Notes under the pieces: generated by a model
Told to the model about the DNA's origin: nothing
Seen by the model: the letters and a program-made list of their open reading frames with translations, nothing else
The model's database searches: none
Translations under genes and position numbers: made by a program
DNA from: Croceibacterium atlanticum
GTDB taxonomy: Bacteria > Pseudomonadota > Alphaproteobacteria > Sphingomonadales > Sphingomonadaceae
Direction of reading: 5' to 3'
DNA: 64,000 nt
NCBI RefSeq assembly: GCF_001008165.2
Contig: NZ_CP011452.2
Coordinates: forward strand, 2,852,001-2,916,000
Shown here: positions 49,188 through 57,241 of the stretch, piece after piece
Position numbering within the stretch: position 1 is the first letter of the stretch
How the letters are laid out: each line of letters opens with the position of its first letter

Positions 49188-50042
49188 TCAGCGCAATGCG
49201 CGCGCGATTGTTTCGCTGATCGGCGTGGTCGGACGGCCGGCCAGCTTGCTCAGATCCTTGCTTTCCTCATGCAGTTCGCCCGCAGCGGTCAGCGCGCTGG
49301 TGCTGGCCAGCATGGCGGCAACGGGCGGAGGCAGGCCGGCGCCTTCCAGCACCTGCGCATATTCCGCTTCGCTCAGATCCTTGTATTCCACCGTCTTGCC
49401 CGACTGGCGGGAAAGCTCGGCCGCGAAATCGGCCATGGTCCAGCTTTCATCCCCGGCCAGTTCATAGACCGATCCGCCTTTGCCATCCACCAGCGCGGCG
49501 GCCGCGCCAGCGGCAAAATCCGCGCGGCTGGCAGAGGATATCCTGCCGTCCCCGGCCGCCCCCAGGATCACGCCCGTTTCCAGCGACTGGCCGATGCCCA
49601 TCGTGTAGTTTTCCGAGTACCAGCCATTGCGCAGCAGGTCGTAATTCAGCCCGCTATCGGCCAGCAATTTCTCGGTCGCGACATGTTCGGGCGCCAGTTG
49701 CAGCTTCGACCGGTCGCCATGCAGGATCGAGGTATAGGCGATATAGGAAACGCCCGCCTTTTTTGCCGCGTCGATCACATTGCCGTGCTGCCGCTTGCGT
49801 TCGCCCACGGCGTTGCCGGAAATCAGCAGCACACGGTCCACGCCATCCAGCGCCGTTTCCAGCGATGCCGGATCATCGTAATCGCCCTGCCGGACCTGCA
49901 CGCCCTTTGAGGCGTAGTCGGCCAGTTTCGCGGGATCACGCGCCAGCGCGACGATATCGGCGGGCGCGACCTTCAGCATCAATTCGTCGAGGGCGAGACG
50001 GCCAAGCTGGCCGGTCGCCCCCGTAATGGCATAGGTGGTCAT
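49188..50042 (-). CDS. NmrA/QorB-like NAD(P)H quinone reductase
   Basis: A 284-residue Rossmann protein of the atypical short-chain group. The N-terminal dinucleotide motif is AITGATGQLGRLALDEL, and the segment VRQGDYDDPASLETALDGVDRVLLISG and later DLLRNGWYSENYT match QorB/YtfG-type NAD(P)H:quinone oxidoreductase 2. It would reduce quinones or related aromatic products. The gene ends the ALDH-ligW-qorB run, 12 bases after ligW. Confidence 0.85.
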   Translation of the reverse strand: MTTYAITGATGQLGRLALDELMLKVAPADIVALARDPAKLADYASKGVQVRQGDYDDPASLETALDGVDRVLLISGNAVGERKRQHGNVIDAAKKAGVSYIAYTSILHGDRSKLQLAPEHVATEKLLADSGLNYDLLRNGWYSENYTMGIGQSLETGVILGAAGDGRISSASRADFAAGAAAALVDGKGGSVYELAGDESWTMADFAAELSRQSGKTVEYKDLSEAEYAQVLEGAGLPPPVAAMLASTSALTAAGELHEESKDLSKLAGRPTTPISETIARALR

Positions 50043-50054
50043 CGCGGTACCTCT

Positions 50055-51110
50055 CTACAGCTTGAACCAGCGTTCCGCATTGGTCTGGAAGAACTTCTTC
50101 TTCTGCGAATCGCTGATCGCCAGATTATCCATCCAGCGTACCTCGTCCGGCAGGTACTCATAGGGGTAATCCATCGCGTACATCACGCGATCTTCGCCCA
50201 TCACCTCGATCATCAGCTTGATCGCCGGTTCAAAGGCCATGCCGCTATTCGTGGCCAGCACATTGTTGCGCAGATAGTGGAACAGATCGTGCTGCAACGG
50301 CTTCAGCCGGGGATAACGCTGCGAACGGACACCGGCGCGGTGCATGTAATCATGGCGATAGATCCAGTAGGGGATCGCTTCGCAGCCATGGCCCAGCATC
50401 ATCTGCAGGCCGGGATAGCGGTCGAACACGCCGGTGGTCAGCATGCGCAGCCCATGGAATGCGGTTTCCACGCCAAAGCCGAACACGGCGCCGTCCAGCC
50501 CCGCTTCCACCATGCTGCCGATCATCGCGTCGGGCGGCCCCTGCGGATGGATATAGAGCGGCAGGTCAAGATCGGCGCAGGCGCGCAGGATCGGGTCGAA
50601 CTGTTCTTCGTCCAGATAGTGGCCATGGGTATGGCTGTTCACCTGCACGCCGTGGAAACCCAGCTCTTCCTTGCCGCGCTTCAGTTCCTGTGCGGACCAT
50701 TCCGGATCCTGCGGGGCGATGGCGATCATTCCGTAAAAACGGTCCGGATAGCGTTCGCACGCCGCCTTCAGGTGATCATTCGCATTGCGGGCGATGCGCT
50801 TTGCTTCTTCGGCATCATGCATCGACTGCACGCCGGGGCTGGTCAGCGCCAGCACGGCCTTGTCGATCCCGGCATCGTCCATCGCCTGCAACCGCAGCGG
50901 CCCCAGATCGAGCAGCCTTTCGCGGATGAAGGTGGTGCGTTCCGATGTGCTGGTGCCGTAAAAGCCCCACAGCGAAACCGTCCCCTTGTCCGCGCGGCCT
51001 TCCTTCACCAGCCGCAGGATCGCGTCCATCTGTTCTTCGGTGGCGAAGGCTTCCTCTGTGGCGATGCGCAGATATCCGCGGTCGCCGCCGGTCTTCAGTT
51101 CATGCGTCAT
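50055..51110 (-). CDS. ligW: 5-carboxyvanillate decarboxylase LigW
   Basis: A 351-residue amidohydrolase-superfamily decarboxylase that turns 5-carboxyvanillate into vanillate in the catabolism of 5,5'-dehydrodivanillate (biphenyl lignin). It resembles sphingomonad LigW along its length: LKTGG-GYLRIATEEAFAT at the start and QKKKFFQTNAERWFKL at the end. Metal ligands Glu19, His187 and Asp314, and Arg58, fall at or next to the positions reported for LigW. Start 51110 matches the family N-terminus. Neighbours (an ALDH 17 bases upstream, QorB 12 bases downstream) form one transcription unit. Confidence 0.93.
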   Translation of the reverse strand: MTHELKTGGDRGYLRIATEEAFATEEQMDAILRLVKEGRADKGTVSLWGFYGTSTSERTTFIRERLLDLGPLRLQAMDDAGIDKAVLALTSPGVQSMHDAEEAKRIARNANDHLKAACERYPDRFYGMIAIAPQDPEWSAQELKRGKEELGFHGVQVNSHTHGHYLDEEQFDPILRACADLDLPLYIHPQGPPDAMIGSMVEAGLDGAVFGFGVETAFHGLRMLTTGVFDRYPGLQMMLGHGCEAIPYWIYRHDYMHRAGVRSQRYPRLKPLQHDLFHYLRNNVLATNSGMAFEPAIKLMIEVMGEDRVMYAMDYPYEYLPDEVRWMDNLAISDSQKKKFFQTNAERWFKL

Positions 51111-51127
51111 TATATGGATCCCTGGAT

Positions 51128-52558
51128 TCAGCCTTCGTGGACAGCCTTGGTGACCATGCAGGCGAGCACGCCTTCGGGGCCGTCTTCACTGCCGTGGCCG
51201 GACCATTTCACCCCGCCAAAGGGGCTGTCCGCGCCGCCGATCATGTGGCTGTTGATGCCGACCATGCCGGCTTCGATCTCTGCCGCAAGCCGCTGCTGCC
51301 GCTTGGCATCCCCGGTCCAGGCATAGGCGGCCAGGCCATAGGGCAGGCGGTTCGCCTCGGCGATCATTTCTTCCTCGCCCTTGAACGGGTTGATCAGTGC
51401 GACCGGGCCGAAGGGCTCTTCCGTCATGATATCCGCATCGAGCGGGATTTCGGACAGGACGGAGGGGGCATAGAAGAAGCCCTGATTGCCGATCCGCTCT
51501 CCGCCCGTGCCCAGCCGGGCGCCCTTGTCCTTGGCATTGCCGATCAGGCGGTCCATCGCTTCGGGGCGGCGGGGATTGGCCATCGGGCCCATCTGCGTGC
51601 CTTCTTCCAGGCCATCGCCCACCTTCACCTGCCGGGCGCGTTCGATGAAACCGTCACGGAATTTCTCGAACACGCTTTCTTCCACGATGAAGCGGGTGGG
51701 GCTGACGCAGACCTGGCCGCAATTGCGGTATTTGCCGCCCACGGCGGTTTCCAGTGCCTTGTCGATATCCGCATCGCCAAACACCAGGACCGGGCCATGG
51801 CCGCCCAGTTCCATCGTCGTGCGCTGCATGTTTTCCGCGGCCAGCTTCACCAGATGCTTGCCGACCACCGTCGACCCGGTGAAGCTCAGTTTCCGGATGA
51901 TCGGGCTGCCCAGCAGGTGGCGGCTCACTTCGTCCGGCACGCCGAACACGGCCTGCGCCACTTCCTTGGGCAGTCCGGCATCCAGCAGACATTGCAGCAC
52001 GCCCAGCGCCGAAGCCGGGGTTTCCTCCGCGCTTTTCAGGATTACCGAACAGCCAGCGGCGATCGGCGCGCCCAGCTTGCGGCCCGGATTGCCAAGCGGG
52101 AAGTTCCACGGCGCAAAGGCGGCCACGGGGCCGACCGGTTCATGCCGCACGGTGGACCGCATCCCGTCGGGGCGGACCAGTTCGCGGCCATAGAGGCGGA
52201 ATACTTCCCCGGCATAGAAATTGAACAGGCCGACATTCATCATCACTTCGATGCGGCTTTCGGCCAGCGGCTTGCCCTGTTCCATCGTTGCAGCGCGGGC
52301 CAGGTCTTCCTTGCGCTCTATCATCAGGCGGGCGGCGCCCTGCAGCACGTTGGCGCGTTCCTGCGGCGTGGATTTGCGCCAGATCCGGAAGCCCTTTTCC
52401 GCCACTTCCAGCGCGCGATCCAGATCGGCGGCTTCGGCCAGCGGCAAGGCGCCGATCTGTTCCCCGGTAACCGGATTGACGACGTCGAATGTGCGCCGTC
52501 CGCCACCGGAAATATTCTCTCCGTCGATAATCATATGCAGGGAAGGATAATCTGCCAC
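51128..52558 (-). CDS. NAD(P)-dependent aldehyde dehydrogenase
   Basis: A 476-residue aldehyde dehydrogenase oxidising an aldehyde to its acid. Key regions: APWNFPLGNPGRKLGAPIAAG (cofactor), FTGSTVVGKHL, the catalytic Glu in MELGGHGP, the nucleophile Cys in RNCGQVCVSPTRF, and EPFGPVALI. The start is GTG at 52558, seven bases after GAGGAG, which gives the usual short N-terminus (ADYPSLHMIIDGE). It leads the ALDH-ligW-qorB unit, so vanillin or a related aromatic aldehyde is a reasonable but unproven substrate. Confidence 0.9.
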   Translation of the reverse strand: MADYPSLHMIIDGENISGGGRRTFDVVNPVTGEQIGALPLAEAADLDRALEVAEKGFRIWRKSTPQERANVLQGAARLMIERKEDLARAATMEQGKPLAESRIEVMMNVGLFNFYAGEVFRLYGRELVRPDGMRSTVRHEPVGPVAAFAPWNFPLGNPGRKLGAPIAAGCSVILKSAEETPASALGVLQCLLDAGLPKEVAQAVFGVPDEVSRHLLGSPIIRKLSFTGSTVVGKHLVKLAAENMQRTTMELGGHGPVLVFGDADIDKALETAVGGKYRNCGQVCVSPTRFIVEESVFEKFRDGFIERARQVKVGDGLEEGTQMGPMANPRRPEAMDRLIGNAKDKGARLGTGGERIGNQGFFYAPSVLSEIPLDADIMTEEPFGPVALINPFKGEEEMIAEANRLPYGLAAYAWTGDAKRQQRLAAEIEAGMVGINSHMIGGADSPFGGVKWSGHGSEDGPEGVLACMVTKAVHEG

Positions 52559-52751
52559 GCGCGGCTCCTCTAAGCGTTCGTGCTGCGGGATCGGCGCGTC
52601 ATGCAGGGCCGTCGCCGGCTGGGCAATAGCCGGCTTTGCCGTATGCAGGACACGAACCTCTCCCAATTCGTATGCTTTGCTTACAATTCTGGAGCGGCGG
52701 CGGGAAGCTGTCAACGCCTGCTGTTTTCCACCCGTCGCAAAACTCTGCGGA

Positions 52752-54161
52752 TCAGATGCCCTGCGCTTCGAGCCGCATGACTTCTTCGCGATAGGGCTTG
52801 ATGGCCCGCCACATGAAGAAAGTGGCCAAGGGCATGAAGATAGCCGCCACGATCAGCAGCGCTTCCCACAATTTGGCCGGGTCGCCAACGATCAGGTCGC
52901 TGACAGTGCCGATCACGAAACTGCCCATCGCGCCGAAGAACGTATACATGAACAGATACAGCGCAGTGACCTGGCCGCGCATCTCGTTCGGCGCGATACG
53001 CTGGATCGCGGCGTTCTGCGCCGGTGCGCCGGCGAGGCCGCACAAGGTCGTCATCGCCATGCAGCCCAGTGCCAGTTCCGCCGTGGGCATCAGCGGGGCG
53101 GCGATGGCGAAAACGGTGGTGAAGCTGAAGATGATCGCCGTGGCGCGGATATTGCCGTCCTTGTGGCGCTTGTTCATCCAGCTGACGAAAAAGCCGCCGA
53201 TCAGCAGGCCCGCCAGGCTCGCGCCCAGAAGCAGCGGCGCCAGCAGATTGCCGATTTCCGCCTCTGTCCAGCCATAGGTGCGGGCGATGAAGGGCACGCG
53301 CCATGCGGGCAGGCCCTGGCTTTCAATGGCTGACATGCCCAGCGCGATGAACAGCGGCCAGTAAACGGCGCCGCGCAGGTTGATCGCCTTCAGCGCATCC
53401 AGCCCGGTAAAGGCCAGGATCCGCCGTCCCAGCGGTGCGGTAGAGGGCACCAGCGGCTTGGCACCGGCCGGATTGCGGCGGGGTGGTTCCTTCACCGTCA
53501 GGAACAGCAGCGCAGTCAGCAGGCCGGGCACGCCGATGATGATCAGGATCCATTGCCAGCTGAAAATGGTCAGGCCGGCAAAGCTGCTGGTTTCGGGCAG
53601 CGTATCGGTCCACGCGATCATCCGCCCGCCGCCCCATGTGCCCAGTGCGCTGGCCAGAACATAGGATAGCTGCATCAGGGCGAAGACCAGCGGAATGCGC
53701 ATCGGGCGGAAATAATCCGCCATCATCGAATAACTGCCCGGCCCATTGGCCGCGCCGCCCGCGCCGACGAACAGGCGCGATCCGATCAACTGGCCGAAAC
53801 TCTGCGCCAGCCCGCCCAGCGCGGTGATGGTGCCCAGCACTGCGATGCTGGCGGAAAGGACCAGCTTGCGCGGGTAGAGATCGACCAGCCGGGCAAGCGG
53901 GATGCCGACGAAGACGAACGCAACCACGCTGGCAGGGCCGAGCACGAAGCCCAGCGCGCTGTCGGACAGGTTGAAGCTGCCCTTTATCCGTTCCGCCAGC
54001 ATGGCGAAGACCGTGGTGTCGAAGAAATTGAGGAAGGTGGCGAGGATGATAACGAACAGGGCATAGAAACCGGCCCGTTCGCTGGGCCAGGCCATTTCTT
54101 CCCTGGCCGGTTCGCCATCCTGTGCGGGCGGCAATTCCTGTACATTGGGCGCGATGGCCAT
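52752..54161 (-). CDS. MFS transporter of aromatic-degradation type
   Basis: A 469-residue 12-helix major facilitator. It shows LNFFDTTVFAMLAERIKGSFNLSDSALGFVLGPASVVAFVFVGIPLARLVDLYPRKL-type organisation, read here as FFDTTVFAMLAERIKGSF with GIPLARLVDLYPRKLVLSAS, typical of Spinster-like transporters. Start 54161 has GGGGAGGA at good spacing; an alternative upstream reading lacks family features. It lies 190 bases after the ALDH gene in the same direction and is divergent from the SnoaL-like gene. Cargo is unknown. Confidence 0.87.
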   Translation of the reverse strand: MAIAPNVQELPPAQDGEPAREEMAWPSERAGFYALFVIILATFLNFFDTTVFAMLAERIKGSFNLSDSALGFVLGPASVVAFVFVGIPLARLVDLYPRKLVLSASIAVLGTITALGGLAQSFGQLIGSRLFVGAGGAANGPGSYSMMADYFRPMRIPLVFALMQLSYVLASALGTWGGGRMIAWTDTLPETSSFAGLTIFSWQWILIIIGVPGLLTALLFLTVKEPPRRNPAGAKPLVPSTAPLGRRILAFTGLDALKAINLRGAVYWPLFIALGMSAIESQGLPAWRVPFIARTYGWTEAEIGNLLAPLLLGASLAGLLIGGFFVSWMNKRHKDGNIRATAIIFSFTTVFAIAAPLMPTAELALGCMAMTTLCGLAGAPAQNAAIQRIAPNEMRGQVTALYLFMYTFFGAMGSFVIGTVSDLIVGDPAKLWEALLIVAAIFMPLATFFMWRAIKPYREEVMRLEAQGI

Positions 54162-54316
54162 TCGACATCCTCCCCTGCGAACCGGGCTCTTGCGGCCGTC
54201 AGCAAGATTATTTCCGCTTGCCGCTGCTTCTAGGTGGCGAATACAAAGAGGCGAAATAGAAAATTTGTCGCATTCCGTCGCAAGCGATGGAACCCGCGGC
54301 GGGAGAGGATAGCCAG

Positions 54317-54967
54317 ATGAACGGATACCGGCAGCCGGAGCCCCGGATTTTGGCCGTACTTCAACAGCCTGCGACATTTCGGGCAGCCATTGCGGCTGCC
54401 CTGCTGACATTATTGACAACAGGAGCCCTGTCTATGCCCGCTGCGGCCAGTCCCCAGAATTACACGGATCAATATGCGAAGGATCGCGCCGAGATCGAAG
54501 ATCTCATGGCACGTTATCTGTTCGCGATGGATTACAACGACATGGATAGCTACGCCGCTACCTTTACCGAGGATGGGGAGCTGGAATTCGCCAGCGGAAC
54601 GGCTGTCGGGCGGGACAATATCAAGGCCACGGCCAAGGCGTTCAAGGACCGGATCGCCACGGTGTACAAGGATGTGGACGGCAACCCCGCCGTGCTGCGT
54701 CACGTCCTGGCCCAGACCGTGATCCGGGTGGAGGGCGACCGCGCCTGGGCCCGCGCCTTCTGGTACGAAATGGCCAATGACGGGCCGAAGAACGAAGCCG
54801 GGCGCAAGACCCCGCAAATGGGCACTTTCGGCATTTACGAGGATGAATTGCGCAAGGTGGATGGCCAGTGGCTGTTCTCCAAGCGGCGCATCCTCAACGA
54901 ATTCCTCGACGGGCGGCATTCGGGGTCGGAAAACCCTGTGGCTGAAATGGACCGGCTGGCCGAATAG
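54317..54967 (+). CDS. Exported SnoaL/NTF2-like protein
   Basis: A 216-residue protein with a signal peptide (about residues 20-45, AAIAAALLTLLTTGALSMPAAA) and an NTF2-type SnoaL-like domain. IEDLMARYLFAMDYNDMDSYAATFTEDGELEF is the typical helix-strand opening with its cone-shaped pocket. The family includes small-substrate cyclases, hydratases, isomerases and dehydratases; the residues here do not identify one. ATG at 54317 has GGGAGAGGAT upstream. It precedes an SDR gene by 23 bases in the same direction. Confidence 0.85.
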   Translation: MNGYRQPEPRILAVLQQPATFRAAIAAALLTLLTTGALSMPAAASPQNYTDQYAKDRAEIEDLMARYLFAMDYNDMDSYAATFTEDGELEFASGTAVGRDNIKATAKAFKDRIATVYKDVDGNPAVLRHVLAQTVIRVEGDRAWARAFWYEMANDGPKNEAGRKTPQMGTFGIYEDELRKVDGQWLFSKRRILNEFLDGRHSGSENPVAEMDRLAE

Positions 54968-54990
54968 TCCGTAACAGGAGAAGGCATGTC

Positions 54991-55908
54991 ATGAAGGATT
55001 TCGCGAGCCGGACGGCCTTTGTCACCGGCGGCGCCAATGGTGTTGGCATCGGCATTGTGCGTAACCTGCTCAATCAGGGCTGCAAGGTGGCGATCGCCGA
55101 TATCCGGCAGGATTCCATCGAACAGGCGCTGGCCACGCTGGATAACCGCGAAATCATGGGTGTGCAGCTGGACGTGTCCAGCCGTGAAGGATTTCGGCAG
55201 GCGGCTGACCGGGTGGAGGCTGAATTCGGCCCGGTCAGCCTGCTGTTCAACAATGCCGGCGTGAACCTTTTCCAGACGATCGAGGATTCATCCTATGACG
55301 ATTGGGACTGGCTGCTGGGCGTCAATCTGCACGGCGTCATCAATGGCGTGATGACCTTTGCCCCGCGCATGAAACAGCGCGTGCTGGCGGGGGAGCAGAA
55401 GGGCGGCCACATCACCAACACGGCAAGCATGGCCAGCTTCATCGCCAGCGGCGCGCCGGGCATCTACAACACCACCAAATTCGCCGTGCGCGGCCTGTCC
55501 TATTCGCTGCGCCATTCGATGTATGAATATGGCGTGGGTGTCTCGGTCGTGCATCCGGGGCTGGTGAAGAGCTATATCTATGCCAGCGACGATATTCGCC
55601 CGGATGAATTGAAGGGCGAGATGAAGCCGGTCGACACGGAAAATGTGAAGCGGCTGGAAGGCGTGCACCAGTTCGGCATGGAGCCGGACGTGATCGGCGA
55701 ACGCATTCTTGACGGCATTCGCGAAAACCGCGCCAATATCTTTCCCCATCCCGACCACAAGGAGGAAGTCCGCGAATTGTTCGACGAGATCCTGGCCGAT
55801 TATCGCGACTATCCCGCCGATCCGGGATTCGAACAGCGGGTGGCCTTCGAAAAGATGCGGCAGGAAAAATTCGCGGAAACCCGCCGCAAGGCGAAGAACA
55901 TCGGCTGA
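54991..55908 (+). CDS. Short-chain dehydrogenase/reductase
   Basis: A 305-residue SDR oxidoreductase. The cofactor motif is TGGANGVGIG, the NNAG motif follows near residue 88, and the catalytic residues lie in NTASMASF (Ser) and YNTTKFA (Tyr-X3-Lys). The length is above the classical 250 because of a C-terminal helical extension with EEVRELFDEILADYRDYPADPGFE. Substrate unknown. The gene has AGGAG in its leader and is likely co-transcribed with the SnoaL-like gene. Confidence 0.92.
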   Translation: MKDFASRTAFVTGGANGVGIGIVRNLLNQGCKVAIADIRQDSIEQALATLDNREIMGVQLDVSSREGFRQAADRVEAEFGPVSLLFNNAGVNLFQTIEDSSYDDWDWLLGVNLHGVINGVMTFAPRMKQRVLAGEQKGGHITNTASMASFIASGAPGIYNTTKFAVRGLSYSLRHSMYEYGVGVSVVHPGLVKSYIYASDDIRPDELKGEMKPVDTENVKRLEGVHQFGMEPDVIGERILDGIRENRANIFPHPDHKEEVRELFDEILADYRDYPADPGFEQRVAFEKMRQEKFAETRRKAKNIG

Positions 55909-55979
55909 CCTGCATAATCATGCGCAATGGATCAGCGATCTGGACGCGCCCCGCGGCTTGCGGCATGTGAGGGGCCTCG

Positions 55980-56651
55980 ATGTGGCAACTCTATCACTTC
56001 CCCCTCTGTCCGTTCAGCCGCAAGGTGCGCCTCGCCCTTAGCGAGAAGGGCGTTACCCACGAACTGACGCTGGTTTATCCCTGGCAGGCAGGCGATGCCT
56101 TCTTCGCGCTGAACCCGGCAGGCCGTACCCCGGTGGTGTATCAGCCGGAAAAGAAGCTGACGCTGATCGACAGTCAGGCGATCTGCGAATATTTTGAAGA
56201 GACGGTGGACAAGAGCCCGCTGATCCTCGGTACGGCGGCTGGCCGCGCGGAAATCCGCCGGTTGACGGCCCTGTTCGATGAACAATTCTTCGCCGATGTC
56301 ACCGCGCCGCTGATGTTCGAAAAGATGAAGAAGCGGCTCGTCTATCGCCAGCCGCCGGATTCGCAGGCCCTGCGCACGGCCATGCGGCTGGCGCATGAAC
56401 ATCTGGATTATATCGACTGGCTGACCGATACCCGCCGCTGGCTGGCCGGGGCGCAATTGAGCCTCGCTGATTTCGCCGCCGCCGCGCAGATTTCCGTCGC
56501 CGATTATCTCGGCGGAATCGACTGGTCCGGCCATGACAGCGCGCATAGCTGGTACCGGGTGATGAAAAGCCGGCCAAGCTTCCGCCCGCTGCTGGCGGAA
56601 AAGATGGAAGGCATCCCCCCGCCGCGCCATTATGCCGACGTGAACGCCTGA
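55980..56651 (+). CDS. Glutathione S-transferase-like protein, possibly FzlA
   Basis: A 223-residue GST-fold protein. The N-terminal domain reads LYHFPLCPFSRKVRLALSEKG then FFALNPAGRTPVV. The C-terminal helical domain ends in PSFRPLLAEKMEGIPPPRHYADVN. That closing HYAD-containing tail resembles the alphaproteobacterial FzlA group, which binds FtsZ rather than acting on xenobiotics, as I recall it. An ordinary detoxifying GST is the alternative. The neighbouring genes do not decide between these. Confidence 0.85.
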   Translation: MWQLYHFPLCPFSRKVRLALSEKGVTHELTLVYPWQAGDAFFALNPAGRTPVVYQPEKKLTLIDSQAICEYFEETVDKSPLILGTAAGRAEIRRLTALFDEQFFADVTAPLMFEKMKKRLVYRQPPDSQALRTAMRLAHEHLDYIDWLTDTRRWLAGAQLSLADFAAAAQISVADYLGGIDWSGHDSAHSWYRVMKSRPSFRPLLAEKMEGIPPPRHYADVNA

Positions 56652-56667
56652 GCGGGCACGCCTGGTC

Positions 56668-56690
56668 GGGTAGGGCGCAGCGCCTTGCCC
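56668..56690 (+). terminator. Hairpin after the GST-like gene
   Basis: A 10-bp stem (GGGTAGGGCG with CGCCTTGCCC, two wobble pairs) with a 3-base loop starts 17 bases after the GST stop. It separates that gene from msrB. Confidence 0.5.
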
Positions 56691-56733
56691 GCCGCGTGGC
56701 AGGTCCCATATTCCGCGCAAAGGAGAGCCCTTG

Positions 56734-57135
56734 ATGCCCGAGAAGATCCAGCTCAGCGACCAGGAATGGCGCGAACGGCTGACGCCCGAACAATATCGCG
56801 TCCTGCGCGAAGCCGGGACGGAACGCGCCTTCACCGGCAAATATGAAAAGAACAAGGCCGCGGGCGAATATGTCTGCGCCGGTTGCGGCCAGCCATTGTT
56901 CGAAAGCGACGACAAATATGACAGCGGATCCGGCTGGCCCAGCTTCACCCGCCCGGTCGATGCCGATGCGGTGGATGAACATCGCGACATGACGCATGGC
57001 ATGGTGCGGACAGAAGTGGTCTGTGCCCGCTGCGCCGGCCATCTGGGGCATGTCTTCCCCGACGGGCCGGGACCGGACGGAATGCGTTATTGCATCAACA
57101 GTGCCGCGCTGGAATTCAAGCCGGAGGATAAGTGA
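56734..57135 (+). CDS. msrB: Peptide-methionine (R)-S-oxide reductase MsrB
   Basis: A 133-residue enzyme that repairs R-sulfoxide of methionine in oxidised proteins. Zinc cysteine pairs are CAGCG and CARCAG. The SGSGWPSF stretch and the catalytic Cys in RYCINSAAL are complete. ATG at 56734 (a TTG lies one codon earlier) has AGGAGA upstream. It has no signal peptide, so it acts in the cytoplasm. Confidence 0.96.
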   Translation: MPEKIQLSDQEWRERLTPEQYRVLREAGTERAFTGKYEKNKAAGEYVCAGCGQPLFESDDKYDSGSGWPSFTRPVDADAVDEHRDMTHGMVRTEVVCARCAGHLGHVFPDGPGPDGMRYCINSAALEFKPEDK

Positions 57136-57241
57136 GCTTGCGCATTCCATCCTGCGTTAACGCTGGGTTACGAATGCCCTATGCATGGCCTTTACAAGGG
57201 CCGGCATGGTGTGGCCGGCTGCAGCACGATGATGGGGCCTG

